Of a DNA stretch of 64,000 bases, positions 53,750 through 62,403 are shown in pieces. Both the position numbers and the translations under genes were made by a program. The notes under the pieces are model-generated. The model saw nothing but the letters and a program-made list of their open reading frames with translations. It was not told the DNA's origin and did not search any database. Source of the DNA: Cellvibrio sp. (GTDB lineage Bacteria; Pseudomonadota; Gammaproteobacteria; Pseudomonadales; Cellvibrionaceae); contig JADJRD010000001.1 of assembly GCA_016712405.1 (NCBI GenBank), positions 124,001-188,000 of the forward strand, read 5' to 3'. Position 1 is the first letter of the stretch. Each line of letters opens with the position of its first letter.

Positions 53750-54585
53750 TGATGAGCAGTATTGAAAATAAAATTCCCGGTGTTAAACAAATTATTGCAG
53801 TCGCCTCCGGAAAAGGTGGTGTAGGCAAATCAACAACCAGCGTCAATTTGGCGCTGGCTTTGTTTGCAGAAGGAAAAAAAGTCGGCATTCTGGATGCCGA
53901 TATTTACGGCCCCAGTCAACCACAAATGTTGGGTGTGGGTTCGCGTCGTCCGGAAATTGTTTCAATTAACGGACAACAAAAAATGAAACCCATAATGGCT
54001 CATGGAATTCAATCGATTTCGATGGGCTATTTAGTTACCGAGCAAACACCGGTGATGTGGCGTGGGCCCATGGCAACCGGCGCCTTGTTGCAATTAATTC
54101 AACAAACGGCATGGGATGATGTGGATGTGTTGGTGGTTGATATGCCACCGGGTACTGGCGATATTCAAATTACGCTCGCGCAAAAAATTCCGGTGGCCGG
54201 TGCTGTGATTGTGACAACGCCCCAGGATATTGCTTTGCTGGATGCGAAAAAAGCCGTTGAAATGTTTCGCAAAGTGAATGTGTCCATTTTCGGTGTAATT
54301 GAAAATATGTCGACACACATTTGCTCGCAATGTGGACATGAAGAACATATTTTTGGTGATGGTGGTGGCGAGCGCATTGCGCGTGATTATCAAACACAAT
54401 TATTAGGTGCTTTGCCTTTGGATATTCGCATTCGTGCAGATGTGGATTCGGGAAAGCCTACTTTAGTCGCAGAACCCGATTCTGCCATTTCAAAAACCTA
54501 TCGCACAATTGCTAAAAATATTATTCAGCAGTTAGATCAATCGGCTGAAACGTCTTTTCCAGAAATTGAAATCAGCGACGACTGA
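53749..54585 (+). CDS. Mrp/ApbC (NBP35-type) iron-sulfur cluster carrier, short form
   Basis: A 278-residue P-loop ATPase that carries 4Fe-4S clusters to apoproteins. The deviant Walker A SGKGGVGKSTTSVN is near residue 21, the switch DADIYGPSQPQ follows, and the CxxC is THICSQCGHEEH. The N-terminal MIP18-like (DUF59) domain of the usual 350-residue bacterial Mrp is absent, so this is the short form. Start is the first or second Met (53749 or 53752). The ATG overlaps the RND pump's TAA by one base, which implies coupled translation; whether this is functionally linked is open. Confidence 0.9.
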   Translation: MMSSIENKIPGVKQIIAVASGKGGVGKSTTSVNLALALFAEGKKVGILDADIYGPSQPQMLGVGSRRPEIVSINGQQKMKPIMAHGIQSISMGYLVTEQTPVMWRGPMATGALLQLIQQTAWDDVDVLVVDMPPGTGDIQITLAQKIPVAGAVIVTTPQDIALLDAKKAVEMFRKVNVSIFGVIENMSTHICSQCGHEEHIFGDGGGERIARDYQTQLLGALPLDIRIRADVDSGKPTLVAEPDSAISKTYRTIAKNIIQQLDQSAETSFPEIEISDD

Positions 54586-54621
54586 TCTCCACCACCGAGT
54601 GTTTGAAAAACTAAACTCAAA

Positions 54622-54649
54622 AAAAAGAGACGTCGGTGCGTCTCTTTTT
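54622..54649 (+). terminator. Intrinsic terminator of the RND-mrp operon
   Basis: AAAAAGAGACG (54622-54632), TCGGTG loop, CGTCTCTTTTT (54639-54649). It is T-rich in both directions and could also terminate the convergent HDOD gene. Confidence 0.85.
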
Positions 54650-54670
54650 ATTTTCTAGTTGATGATTGCA

Positions 54671-55507
54671 TCAAACTAAAAACGCCATTGCTGCCTCCAT
54701 ATCTTCTGACAAATCTTCCGATTCAGCAATTTGCATATCAGGATCAAGACCAAGTCGTTCAAAAGCAGTGACTGTGTTGTAATTCACTTTGCCCATTGCG
54801 GTATCAGTTCCTACATAACTTTGCAGCATGGCAACAGTGACTAGGTCAGCATAATCTGCTTTGGCAATGCTTCGGGTGAAATCCAGATGTTGGGTTGGGA
54901 TATGCGCTAGCTCAGAGGGGAAATTCCAGGTTTTTAAAATTAACTCGCCAATCGGTGCATGAATTTGTTCAATTACGCTGTCGAGGGTCAGGCTGTCTTT
55001 AAGAAGGGCGGGGTAATCTTCTGCATAAGTTAAAATAGGGAGCACGCCTATTTTATGAACCAAGCCTGCCAGTGTTGCCTGATCGGGTCTGAGTTTTGTG
55101 TAGTGTTTGCAAAGTACATGGCAAATTCCTGCTACTTCACTTGATCGACTCCACACTTCGCGCATGCGAACATCCACTAAATCTGAAGTGGCCTGAAACA
55201 TTTGTTCCATGGCTAATCCGGTTGCGATATTACAAGTATAAGAAATTCCCAAGCGCATTAAGGCTGTTCGTAAATCGTCAATAGCGCGGTTGGCGCGTAA
55301 GAGAGGGCTGTTGGCAACACGAATTATTCGTGCACTCAGGCCAGCATCATTCCCGATTACACTGGTGAGTTTGTCGATGCTGGCATTGGGGTCATCAGCC
55401 ACTTCCCTGACTTTTAGTGCCACTTCGGGCAAGGTGGGTAAGACCAAACGATCATTTTTAATTGCAGTGAAAATATCGTCGCGAACTTTTTCAACTATGG
55501 GATTCAT
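54671..55507 (-). CDS. HDOD domain protein
   Basis: A 278-residue regulatory protein with an HDOD domain across about residues 20-220 (LPTLPEVALKVREVADDPNA start, then GNDAGLSARIIRVANSPLL and DLRTALMRLGI, typical of the family). In the fold the metal-binding HD motif is degenerate: LVHKIG in place of H-D. Such proteins act as scaffolds in c-di-GMP or chemotaxis-like signalling. There is no second domain and no operon partner, so the pathway cannot be given. An acidic stretch ends the protein (SEDLSEDMEAA). Confidence 0.9.
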   Translation of the reverse strand: MNPIVEKVRDDIFTAIKNDRLVLPTLPEVALKVREVADDPNASIDKLTSVIGNDAGLSARIIRVANSPLLRANRAIDDLRTALMRLGISYTCNIATGLAMEQMFQATSDLVDVRMREVWSRSSEVAGICHVLCKHYTKLRPDQATLAGLVHKIGVLPILTYAEDYPALLKDSLTLDSVIEQIHAPIGELILKTWNFPSELAHIPTQHLDFTRSIAKADYADLVTVAMLQSYVGTDTAMGKVNYNTVTAFERLGLDPDMQIAESEDLSEDMEAAMAFLV

Positions 55508-55642
55508 GCAGACACCTTAATTTTATTGATCCTCTGCTACAGGTATAGCATATGTCAGTTAATCTACCTGTCTTTTTTCTGGCTCATACCATGTTTATAT
55601 TCATGAATTAAGATTGTTGAATTCATGTTCCCATAAATAAAA

Positions 55643-55662
55643 AAACCCGCCGAAGCGGGTTT
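55643..55662 (-). terminator. Intrinsic terminator of acnB
   Basis: AAACCCGC (55643-55650), CGAA loop, GCGGGTTT (55655-55662), preceded on the plus strand by a run of A, which is the T-run for transcription on the minus strand. Seventeen bases after the acnB stop. Confidence 0.85.
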
Positions 55663-55678
55663 GTTTTGCAACTTCAGA

Positions 55679-58295
55679 TTAGATCGCAACAGTTTGTATT
55701 TCAACCGCTGCGATTCGTTTGCCTTCGTCCGCTGAATGTTGGTAGCTTTCGATTTCATTGAAATTTAAGTAGCGATAAATTTCACTGCTCATGCTATCCA
55801 ATTTATTGGCGTAACTCAGGTACTCGGCCGGTGTCGGCAATTTACCTAATACTGCCGCCACTGCAGCCAATTCTGCTGAGGCTAAATAGACATTAGCACC
55901 TTCACCCAAACGGTTGGGGAAGTTACGTGTTGAGGTAGAAACTACAGTCGATTTTGGTGCTACGCGTGCTTGGTTACCCATACACAAAGAGCAGCCTGGC
56001 ATTTCGGTGCGCGCACCTTTCACGCCGAAAATACTGTAGTAGCCTTCTTCGCGTAATTGGTGTTCGTCCATTTTGGTGGGTGGTGCAATCCACAAGCGAG
56101 TCGACAATTCATCTTTGGTGCCAGCGAGCAATTTACCGGCTGCGCGGAAGTGACCAATGTTAGTCATGCAAGAACCGATAAAGACTTCATCAATTTTATT
56201 GCCTTGAACATCAGACAAGACTTTCACGTCATCGGGGTCATTCGGGCAAGCAAGAATGGGCTCTTTGATATCTTTCAAATCAATATCAATGATTGCTGCA
56301 TATTCTGCGTCTTTGTCTGCTTCCATTAATTCTGGATTTGCTAACCACTCTTCCATTTTGCGTGCGCGACGTTCGATGGTGCGAACATCGCCGTAACCTT
56401 TGGCGATCATCCATCGCAACATGGTGATGTTGGATTTTAGATATTCGATGATAGGTTCTTTATCCAGTTTGATAGTGCAACCGGCAGCTGAACGTTCTGC
56501 AGATGCATCGGAAATTTCAAAGGCTTGTTCAACTTTCAGTTTTGGCAAACCTTCTACTTCAAGAATGCGACCAGAGAAAATATTCTTTTTACCTTTTTTG
56601 TCGATCGTCAGCAGACCGGCTTTGATGGCATAAAGTGGAATTGCATTCACCAAATCGCGCAAGGTAATACCCGGTTGCATTTCACCTTTGAAACGAACCA
56701 GAACGGATTCGGGCATATCCAAAGGCATTACACCCGTAGCCGCCGCGAATGCAACCAAACCAGATCCTGCCGGGAAGGAAATGCCAATCGGAAAGCGTGT
56801 ATGGGAATCGCCACCAGTACCCACGGTATCGGGCATCAACATACGGTTTAACCAACTATGGATAATGCCGTCACCGGGGCGCAAAGAAACACCACCGCGA
56901 GTCATGATGAAGTCGGGCAGGGTATGTTGAGTTTCAATATCCACTGGCTTTGGATAAGCGGCAGTGTGACAGAAGGATTGCATGGTCAGATCCGCTGAGA
57001 ATCCCAAACAGGCCAAATCTTTCAGCTCATCGCGAGTCATAGGGCCAGTTGTGTCTTGTGAACCTACGGTTGTCATATAGGGTTCGCAATAAGTCCCGGG
57101 GCGAATGCCTTTGACTCCGCAAGCTTTACCTACCATTTTTTGTGCAAGAGTAAAGCCCTTGCCTGAGTCAGCAGGCGCTTCAGGTAAACGGAATAACTTG
57201 CTGGGTGGCAAACCTAATGAAGCACGAGCTTTGGTAGTTAACCCACGGCCAACGATTAAGGGATACGACCGCCGGCTTGAACTTCATCCAACAATACATC
57301 GGATTTCAATTCGAATTCGGAAATCACTGCGCCTGTAGTCGCATTCAGGATTTTGCCTTCATAGGGGCGAACATCAATCACATCGCCCATATTCAAATTA
57401 TCAACGGGTGCTTCAAAAACAAGAGCACCGGCATCTTCCATGGTGTTGTAGAAAATAGGGGCCACTTTACCGCCAATACAAACACCGCCCGTTCGTTTGT
57501 TGGGAACACCGGGAATATCATCACCAATGAACCACAACACCGAGTTGGTAGCCGATTTACGGGAAGATCCAGTCCCCACAACATCACCCACAAATACCAG
57601 AGGATAACCTTTGGTTTTTAATGCAGCGATTTGTTTGATGGGGCCAACTTTGCCTTGTTCGTCTGGGGTAATGCCATCGCGAGCCATTTTGAACATGGCA
57701 AGGGCGTGCAAGGGGATATCGGGTCGTGACCAGGCATCAGGTGCTGGTGACAGGTCATCGGTATTGGTTTCGCCGGTGACTTTAAAAACAGTGAGCTTAG
57801 TGCTCTCGGGAACTTTAGGTTTGCTGGTGAACCACTCGGCATCAGCCCAGGATTGCATCAATTCTTTCGCGTGCGGGTTGCCGGCTTTAACTTTCTCTTC
57901 TACATCGTGGAAGGCATCAAACATCAGTAGTGTGTGTTTGAGTTCTTTGGCAGCTAATGGGGCAAGAGTTTTGTCATCAAGCAAATTAACTAAAGTTTCG
58001 ATGTTGTATCCACCGAGCATCATGCCCAGTAATTTAATCGCGAGAGGTTTATCGATCAGAGGAGAAGTGGTTTCGTTTTTGAGAATCGCGCTGAGGAAAG
58101 CAGCTTTTACATAGGCGGCTTCATCGACGCCAGGCGGAACGCGGTTGGTGATTAAATCCAGTAACACTTCAGCTTCGCCAGCTGGGGATTTTTCAAGAGG
58201 TCAACCAATCCAGCAACTTGTTCGGCGGTGAGTGGTTTGGGTGGAATACCTTCGGCGGCGCGTTCTGCGACCTGTTTGCGATAAGCTTCAAGCAC
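55679..58295 (-). pseudogene. acnB: Aconitate hydratase B, two one-base frameshifts
   Basis: The citric-acid-cycle enzyme that isomerises citrate to isocitrate through a 4Fe-4S cluster. The reading frame starts at GTG 58295 (VLEAYRKQVAERAA) with GAGGAA upstream. With one base added at 58194-58197 (C-run on this strand) and one at 57260-57262, the protein is 872 residues, close to E. coli AcnB (865). Cluster cysteines are seen in FIGSCMTNIGHF and GCSLCMGNQ; ATGVMPLDMPESVLVRF and PDTVGTGGDSHTRF also match. Two homopolymer shifts in an otherwise complete housekeeping gene suggest sequence error rather than true decay. Confidence 0.9.
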
Positions 58296-58542
58296 GATTT
58301 TTTTCCTCGTATATGTGTAGGGTTACTCTCTCCGCAGGATCTCTGCCTCAAGAGGCTATCCATGACCTTCATGGATCAATGGAGAATTACAGGCAAGCAA
58401 TCATCCAATGGGCGTCGAATTATAGCCTAATAATTCTCAGGAAGTGTTCGTTTTCCAAGGTAATCTTTATAAGACAAAACAAAGAATCCTGTGATATGTT
58501 CGCGCTTTCATTTCTACTGATTCAATCTCCCGGATAATTAAT

Positions 58543-59586
58543 ATGATCAAAAATAAATCAACCTTCGGCATTGGTATTTTGTTAGTCATGACAGGAACAC
58601 TGATCGGATGTGATTCAAAATCTACCCCGTCGGATTCCGCATCGACTGCGTCCTCTTCGACGTCAATATCTACAACTTTGGCTTCAGAGGTTATTAATTT
58701 TACGCGTATGCCGTCAGCCGCTTGTTCTAATCAAGCGCCATCCGGTGAATTAACAGCGACTCGTATCGAAGCTGCCAATACAACTCGATCCGAACCTGGT
58801 TTATACGAAGGTCCAGTGTGGATAAAAGATGCGCTTTATTTTTCAGATTTTACTTTCAGTGCGGGATTTCCTTCACGTATCCAAAAGTTGGATTCATCCG
58901 GCAAGATGTCAGTGTTTATGGAAGATTCTGGCAGCAACGGCATTGCCGCTGATGCTCAAGGTAATTTGATTGCGGGCACACACAAATATAAAAGTCTTTC
59001 AAAATACAATATCAACACGGGCGAGCGCACATCAGTTGTAGAAAAATTTAATGAAAATCTATTTAACTCGCCGAACGATTTGGCCATCACAAAAGATGGA
59101 GTGATTTATTTTACGGACCCTGATTATCAAACAAAAGCTGCTCCCGGCGGGCAAGATAAAACACGCGTATATCGTGTGGCGACAGATGGCACAGTTAGCG
59201 TTGTCGATGACACGCTTTCCAATCCTAACGGAATTAGTTTATCTCCAGATGAAAAAACACTTTATGTGGTGGGCAATCAAGAAGCAGGTGTGTTGCGTAA
59301 ATATGAAATTCTTGATGGTGTTCCGCAAATGGGTGTAACTATCGCTGAAGGAATTAATGTTCCTGATGGTATGGCAGTAGATTGTGCAGGCAATCTTTAT
59401 GTTACGGAACATGTTGGAAAACAAATTCGGGTTTACACTCCTGAGGGTCAACAAATTGCGACCATTAAAGTTGATGCCAATGTGACTAATGCAGCTTTCG
59501 GCGGCCCTGAAAATAAAACCTTATTTATTACCGGTGCTGGTGCAGTGTGGAAATTGGATTTGGCTATATCAGGCTCAGCTTATTAA
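58543..59586 (+). CDS. SMP-30/gluconolactonase-like lipoprotein
   Basis: A 347-residue lipoprotein with a signal ending in TLIGC (Cys at about residue 23), then a Ser/Thr-rich linker of about 30 residues and a six-bladed propeller of the SMP-30/gluconolactonase/LRE family. Repeated blades include YEGPVWIKDALYFSDF, NGIAADAQGNLIAGTH, NLFNSPNDLAITKDGVIYFT, LSNPNGISLSPDEKTLYVV and VPDGMAVDCAGNLYVTE, the last two carrying family metal-ligand motifs. It probably hydrolyses a sugar lactone in the periplasm or on the outer membrane; the substrate is unknown. Confidence 0.85.
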   Translation: MIKNKSTFGIGILLVMTGTLIGCDSKSTPSDSASTASSSTSISTTLASEVINFTRMPSAACSNQAPSGELTATRIEAANTTRSEPGLYEGPVWIKDALYFSDFTFSAGFPSRIQKLDSSGKMSVFMEDSGSNGIAADAQGNLIAGTHKYKSLSKYNINTGERTSVVEKFNENLFNSPNDLAITKDGVIYFTDPDYQTKAAPGGQDKTRVYRVATDGTVSVVDDTLSNPNGISLSPDEKTLYVVGNQEAGVLRKYEILDGVPQMGVTIAEGINVPDGMAVDCAGNLYVTEHVGKQIRVYTPEGQQIATIKVDANVTNAAFGGPENKTLFITGAGAVWKLDLAISGSAY

Positions 59587-59589
59587 TCC

Positions 59590-60051
59590 ATGTTGTTAAC
59601 TTCAGTCAAAACACCTTGTGTAGGAATATGTTCAACCGGGATAGGTGATAATGTTTGCCGGGGTTGTAAACGTTTTTCGCATGAGGTGATTGATTGGAAT
59701 AGTTACACGCATGAGCAAAAAATGATAATTGCACAACGGTTGGAAAATTTTTTAACGCAAATCGTGCAAATTCATTTTCATGTGGCGAACGAAGATTTGT
59801 TGTTGGAGCAAGTCAAACATCAACAAATACTTTTTAAACCTGAACAAAATCCTTACTGCTGGCTGTTTGATTTGTTGCGCGCAGGTGCAAACCAAATACA
59901 GGATTTATCTTTGTTTGGTGTAATCCAATTAGCGAGTTCTGCACATCTATCACTCGCTGACATTCGCGATCACATCGATAAAGATTATTACGCGCTTTCA
60001 TGCGCTTATTATGATCGTTACATCATTCCCGAGTTTTTTAAGCATGACTGA
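59590..60051 (+). CDS. DUF1289 domain protein
   Basis: A 153-residue protein. The N terminus PCVGICSTGIGDNVCRGCKR has four cysteines in the spacing of the DUF1289 family, probably a small metal-binding site; the rest (EWNSYTHEQKMIIAQRL-like helix and a C-terminal helical part) is less conserved. The gene starts four bases after the SMP-30 stop and overlaps the MiaE gene by eight bases, so the three may be one transcript. DUF1289 proteins are often found beside tRNA or metal genes; role unknown. Confidence 0.8.
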   Translation: MLLTSVKTPCVGICSTGIGDNVCRGCKRFSHEVIDWNSYTHEQKMIIAQRLENFLTQIVQIHFHVANEDLLLEQVKHQQILFKPEQNPYCWLFDLLRAGANQIQDLSLFGVIQLASSAHLSLADIRDHIDKDYYALSCAYYDRYIIPEFFKHD

Positions 60052-60661
60052 TATTTCCCACATCAACCGTTTTTTACTTTGTGAAACCCCTGATCAATGG
60101 ATACAAACTGCGCTGAAAAATCAGCCATTATTATTATTGGATCATGCCAATTGCGAAAAGAAAGCAGCATCCACGGCGATTAATTTGATGTGTCGTTATG
60201 TAGGTGATTTTGACATGATGCACAAAATGTCGCGCCTCGCTCGTGAAGAATTGCGGCATTACGAACAAGTGATGCAAATTATGGAAAAACGTGGTGTCGC
60301 CTACGAACAAATCACACCGGGTCGATATGCTGGAGAATTGCGTAAACCTGTGCGTACTCACGAACCGGGTCGTTATATTGATACTTTAATTATTGGTGCG
60401 ATTATTGAGGCGAGATCCTGTGAACGATTTGCCAAATTGGCTCCATTTTTAGATGACGAATTAAAAGAATTCTATTTGTCATTATTAAAATCTGAATCAC
60501 GCCACTACGAAGACTATTTAAAATTAGCAAAACGTGCAGCAGAAGGAAAAGATATCAGTGACCGTATTCAATTATTTTTGAGTGTTGAACAGGAATTGAT
60601 TCAATCGAAAGATGACGAATTTCGATTTCATTCTGGAGTGAACTACTCGGAAACTGTATAG
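60044..60661 (+). CDS. miaE: tRNA 2-methylthio-N6-isopentenyladenosine hydroxylase
   Basis: A 205-residue ferritin-like di-iron monooxygenase that hydroxylates ms2i6A37 in tRNA. Metal ligands are seen in REELRHYEQVM (ExxH) and SESRHYEDYL (ExxH), with more Glu in IEARSCERF. The start chosen is MTDISHINRFLL, since the open frame before it overlaps the DUF1289 gene too far. It depends on MiaA and MiaB products, which are not in this window. It overlaps the DUF1289 gene by eight bases and the convergent GGDEF gene by 19 bases. Confidence 0.93.
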   Translation: MTDISHINRFLLCETPDQWIQTALKNQPLLLLDHANCEKKAASTAINLMCRYVGDFDMMHKMSRLAREELRHYEQVMQIMEKRGVAYEQITPGRYAGELRKPVRTHEPGRYIDTLIIGAIIEARSCERFAKLAPFLDDELKEFYLSLLKSESRHYEDYLKLAKRAAEGKDISDRIQLFLSVEQELIQSKDDEFRFHSGVNYSETV

Positions 60662-61605
60662 CGATTACGTCCGCCTTCTTTGGATTTGTAAAGGCCTTGG
60701 TCGGATTTTTCCAGCCAAGTCTTGTAGGTTGCATGTTGTTCGCTGAGTTCGCAAAGACCCAAGCTGATGGTAAAGCGAACATCCTGACCATCGTAATGAA
60801 CGACCATTCCTTCAATTTTTTTGCGTAAGCGTTCGGCAAAGATACAGGCACCATCTACTGATGTGTTGGTGAGAATAATGCCAAATTCCTCACCGCCATA
60901 TCGCCCGGCTATATCCAGATCCCGTACTTGTTCTTTGATCGCTTGGCTGACATGGCGAATGACTTCGTCTCCTGTCGGGTGTCCGTAGCGGTCGTTTACT
61001 TTTTTGAAATGATCTATGTCCATCATGATCAAAGTACTGGGATGTTTGTAACGCTCGAAACGTTTGAATTCCTGAATTAAGCGCAATTCCCAATAACCAC
61101 GGTTATACAATCCAGTTAAATGATCGGTGCGACTTAAATTTTGTAATTTTTCATTGGCTTGTTGTTGAGCAATTTTGTTGACTGCAGTATCCGTTACGTC
61201 ATAAATAATTACACAAATGTGTTCAACTTCACCCTTGGTATTGGGTAGCGGAATAATAGTGCTGTTTTGATACATGTGTTCCGCAGTGCCGGTAATGGGG
61301 CGATAGTGCGGAAATTTAAACAAATAAGGGCGTTGTTCCCAAGTGGTAAACGTAGCATTTTGCAATACAAATACGGATTCGGCTTTGTGACGGAACCAAT
61401 CTTCAGAGAGTTCAGGGAAAACGGAGAACAAGCTTTTTTTCAAGACTTTTTCAGGGGTTTTACCGCTGTGATTTTGCATAAAACTGTTCCAAACCACCAC
61501 GTTGTAGCGGTCATCCAGAACGATCAAGCCAACGTCTATGTTTTGCAGAATATCCATCTGCCAGTGAACGTCGTTAAAATTACTGTCTGCAACCTTATTT
61601 GACAT
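60643..61605 (-). CDS. Diguanylate cyclase with PAS sensor domain
   Basis: A 320-residue soluble c-di-GMP synthase. Residues about 15-140 form a PAS domain (NIDVGLIVLDDRYNVVVWNS), followed by a short helical linker and the GGDEF domain from about 155 (SRTDHLTGLYNRGYW start). The active motif is RYGGEEFGIIL, with RDLD as inhibitory site five residues before. So the enzyme should be active. It is the second gene after a CheC-like protein, 14 bases away on the same strand, indicating an operon in which chemotaxis-type signalling sets c-di-GMP levels. Confidence 0.92.
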   Translation of the reverse strand: MSNKVADSNFNDVHWQMDILQNIDVGLIVLDDRYNVVVWNSFMQNHSGKTPEKVLKKSLFSVFPELSEDWFRHKAESVFVLQNATFTTWEQRPYLFKFPHYRPITGTAEHMYQNSTIIPLPNTKGEVEHICVIIYDVTDTAVNKIAQQQANEKLQNLSRTDHLTGLYNRGYWELRLIQEFKRFERYKHPSTLIMMDIDHFKKVNDRYGHPTGDEVIRHVSQAIKEQVRDLDIAGRYGGEEFGIILTNTSVDGACIFAERLRKKIEGMVVHYDGQDVRFTISLGLCELSEQHATYKTWLEKSDQGLYKSKEGGRNRYTVSE

Positions 61606-61619
61606 GAAATCTCAGCTTC

Positions 61620-62264
61620 TTAATCCAATAAATAATCCAGTTTCTGTAATAATCCAGCAATTGAATGTTCAGCAATCACTAATAATAGGTCGCAATTAAT
61701 TTGATGGTTTTCAATTGCATAATTGATCTCAACAACCAATGCTTGTTTCCATTTCATGCTGTTGCCCACCAGTAAATCATGAATATTACAGTGATGACCT
61801 AATAACATAGGTGGCCCAAAACTAAAGTGGGTATCCAACTGCTCGGCTAATCCTCGTAAACACGCGCCGTTCAACACATTGGCGGTATCCATCAGGAGTT
61901 CATTTTCAGCTTCTTCATCTTGAGCTTTTCCGTATTTCAGCAAGCTGGCCAAATCATTAAAGTCGGTGCCATGAAAAATTAGCATGGCTTCACCTGCAAT
62001 GCCTCCACCAATAAAACCCTGGCAAACACCATGGATTAATCTATCGCCAGAGTCCGGGTTGATGGACTGAAGGGTCATGGAAATATCGGTAGGGTTGAGC
62101 ACGCTGACTTGAGGGATGGATAAAACTACAAATACATCCAGCAGCCTTGCCAAGCGATCTCCTGCCTGACCCATGGCAACATTGGTAATTTCCTGGAGGC
62201 AATCACGTTGTTCCTCTGTGAGTAAGTATTGGCGCATACACCCCTGTCTTGGTAACAAATTCAT
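61620..62264 (-). CDS. CheC-like response-regulator phosphatase
   Basis: A 214-residue protein of the CheC/CheX/FliY group that removes phosphate from CheY-type regulators. The first active site reads EITN followed after 22 residues by Pro (IPQV), the classical E-x2-N-x22-P. The second reads DTAN with Pro at the same spacing (GPP), with Asp replacing Glu. Between them lies a GFIGGGIAGEAMLIF segment. Start may be the first Met or Met10 (MRQYLLTEEQ). A GGDEF cyclase follows in the same operon. No CheY or CheA gene is in the window, so its partner is elsewhere. Confidence 0.8.
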   Translation of the reverse strand: MNLLPRQGCMRQYLLTEEQRDCLQEITNVAMGQAGDRLARLLDVFVVLSIPQVSVLNPTDISMTLQSINPDSGDRLIHGVCQGFIGGGIAGEAMLIFHGTDFNDLASLLKYGKAQDEEAENELLMDTANVLNGACLRGLAEQLDTHFSFGPPMLLGHHCNIHDLLVGNSMKWKQALVVEINYAIENHQINCDLLLVIAEHSIAGLLQKLDYLLD

Positions 62265-62403
62265 CGACTATTCGAAGCTTAGCAGTAAAGTGAAAAATTG
62301 TTAGTTGTTGGAGGAAAATCCTTGTTCTTAAACAGATGTCGCAAGAGCCCACACAAAATTGTAGTATTGCCCACAAATTTGATAAGAAAGGTTATCTGTT
62401 CCG

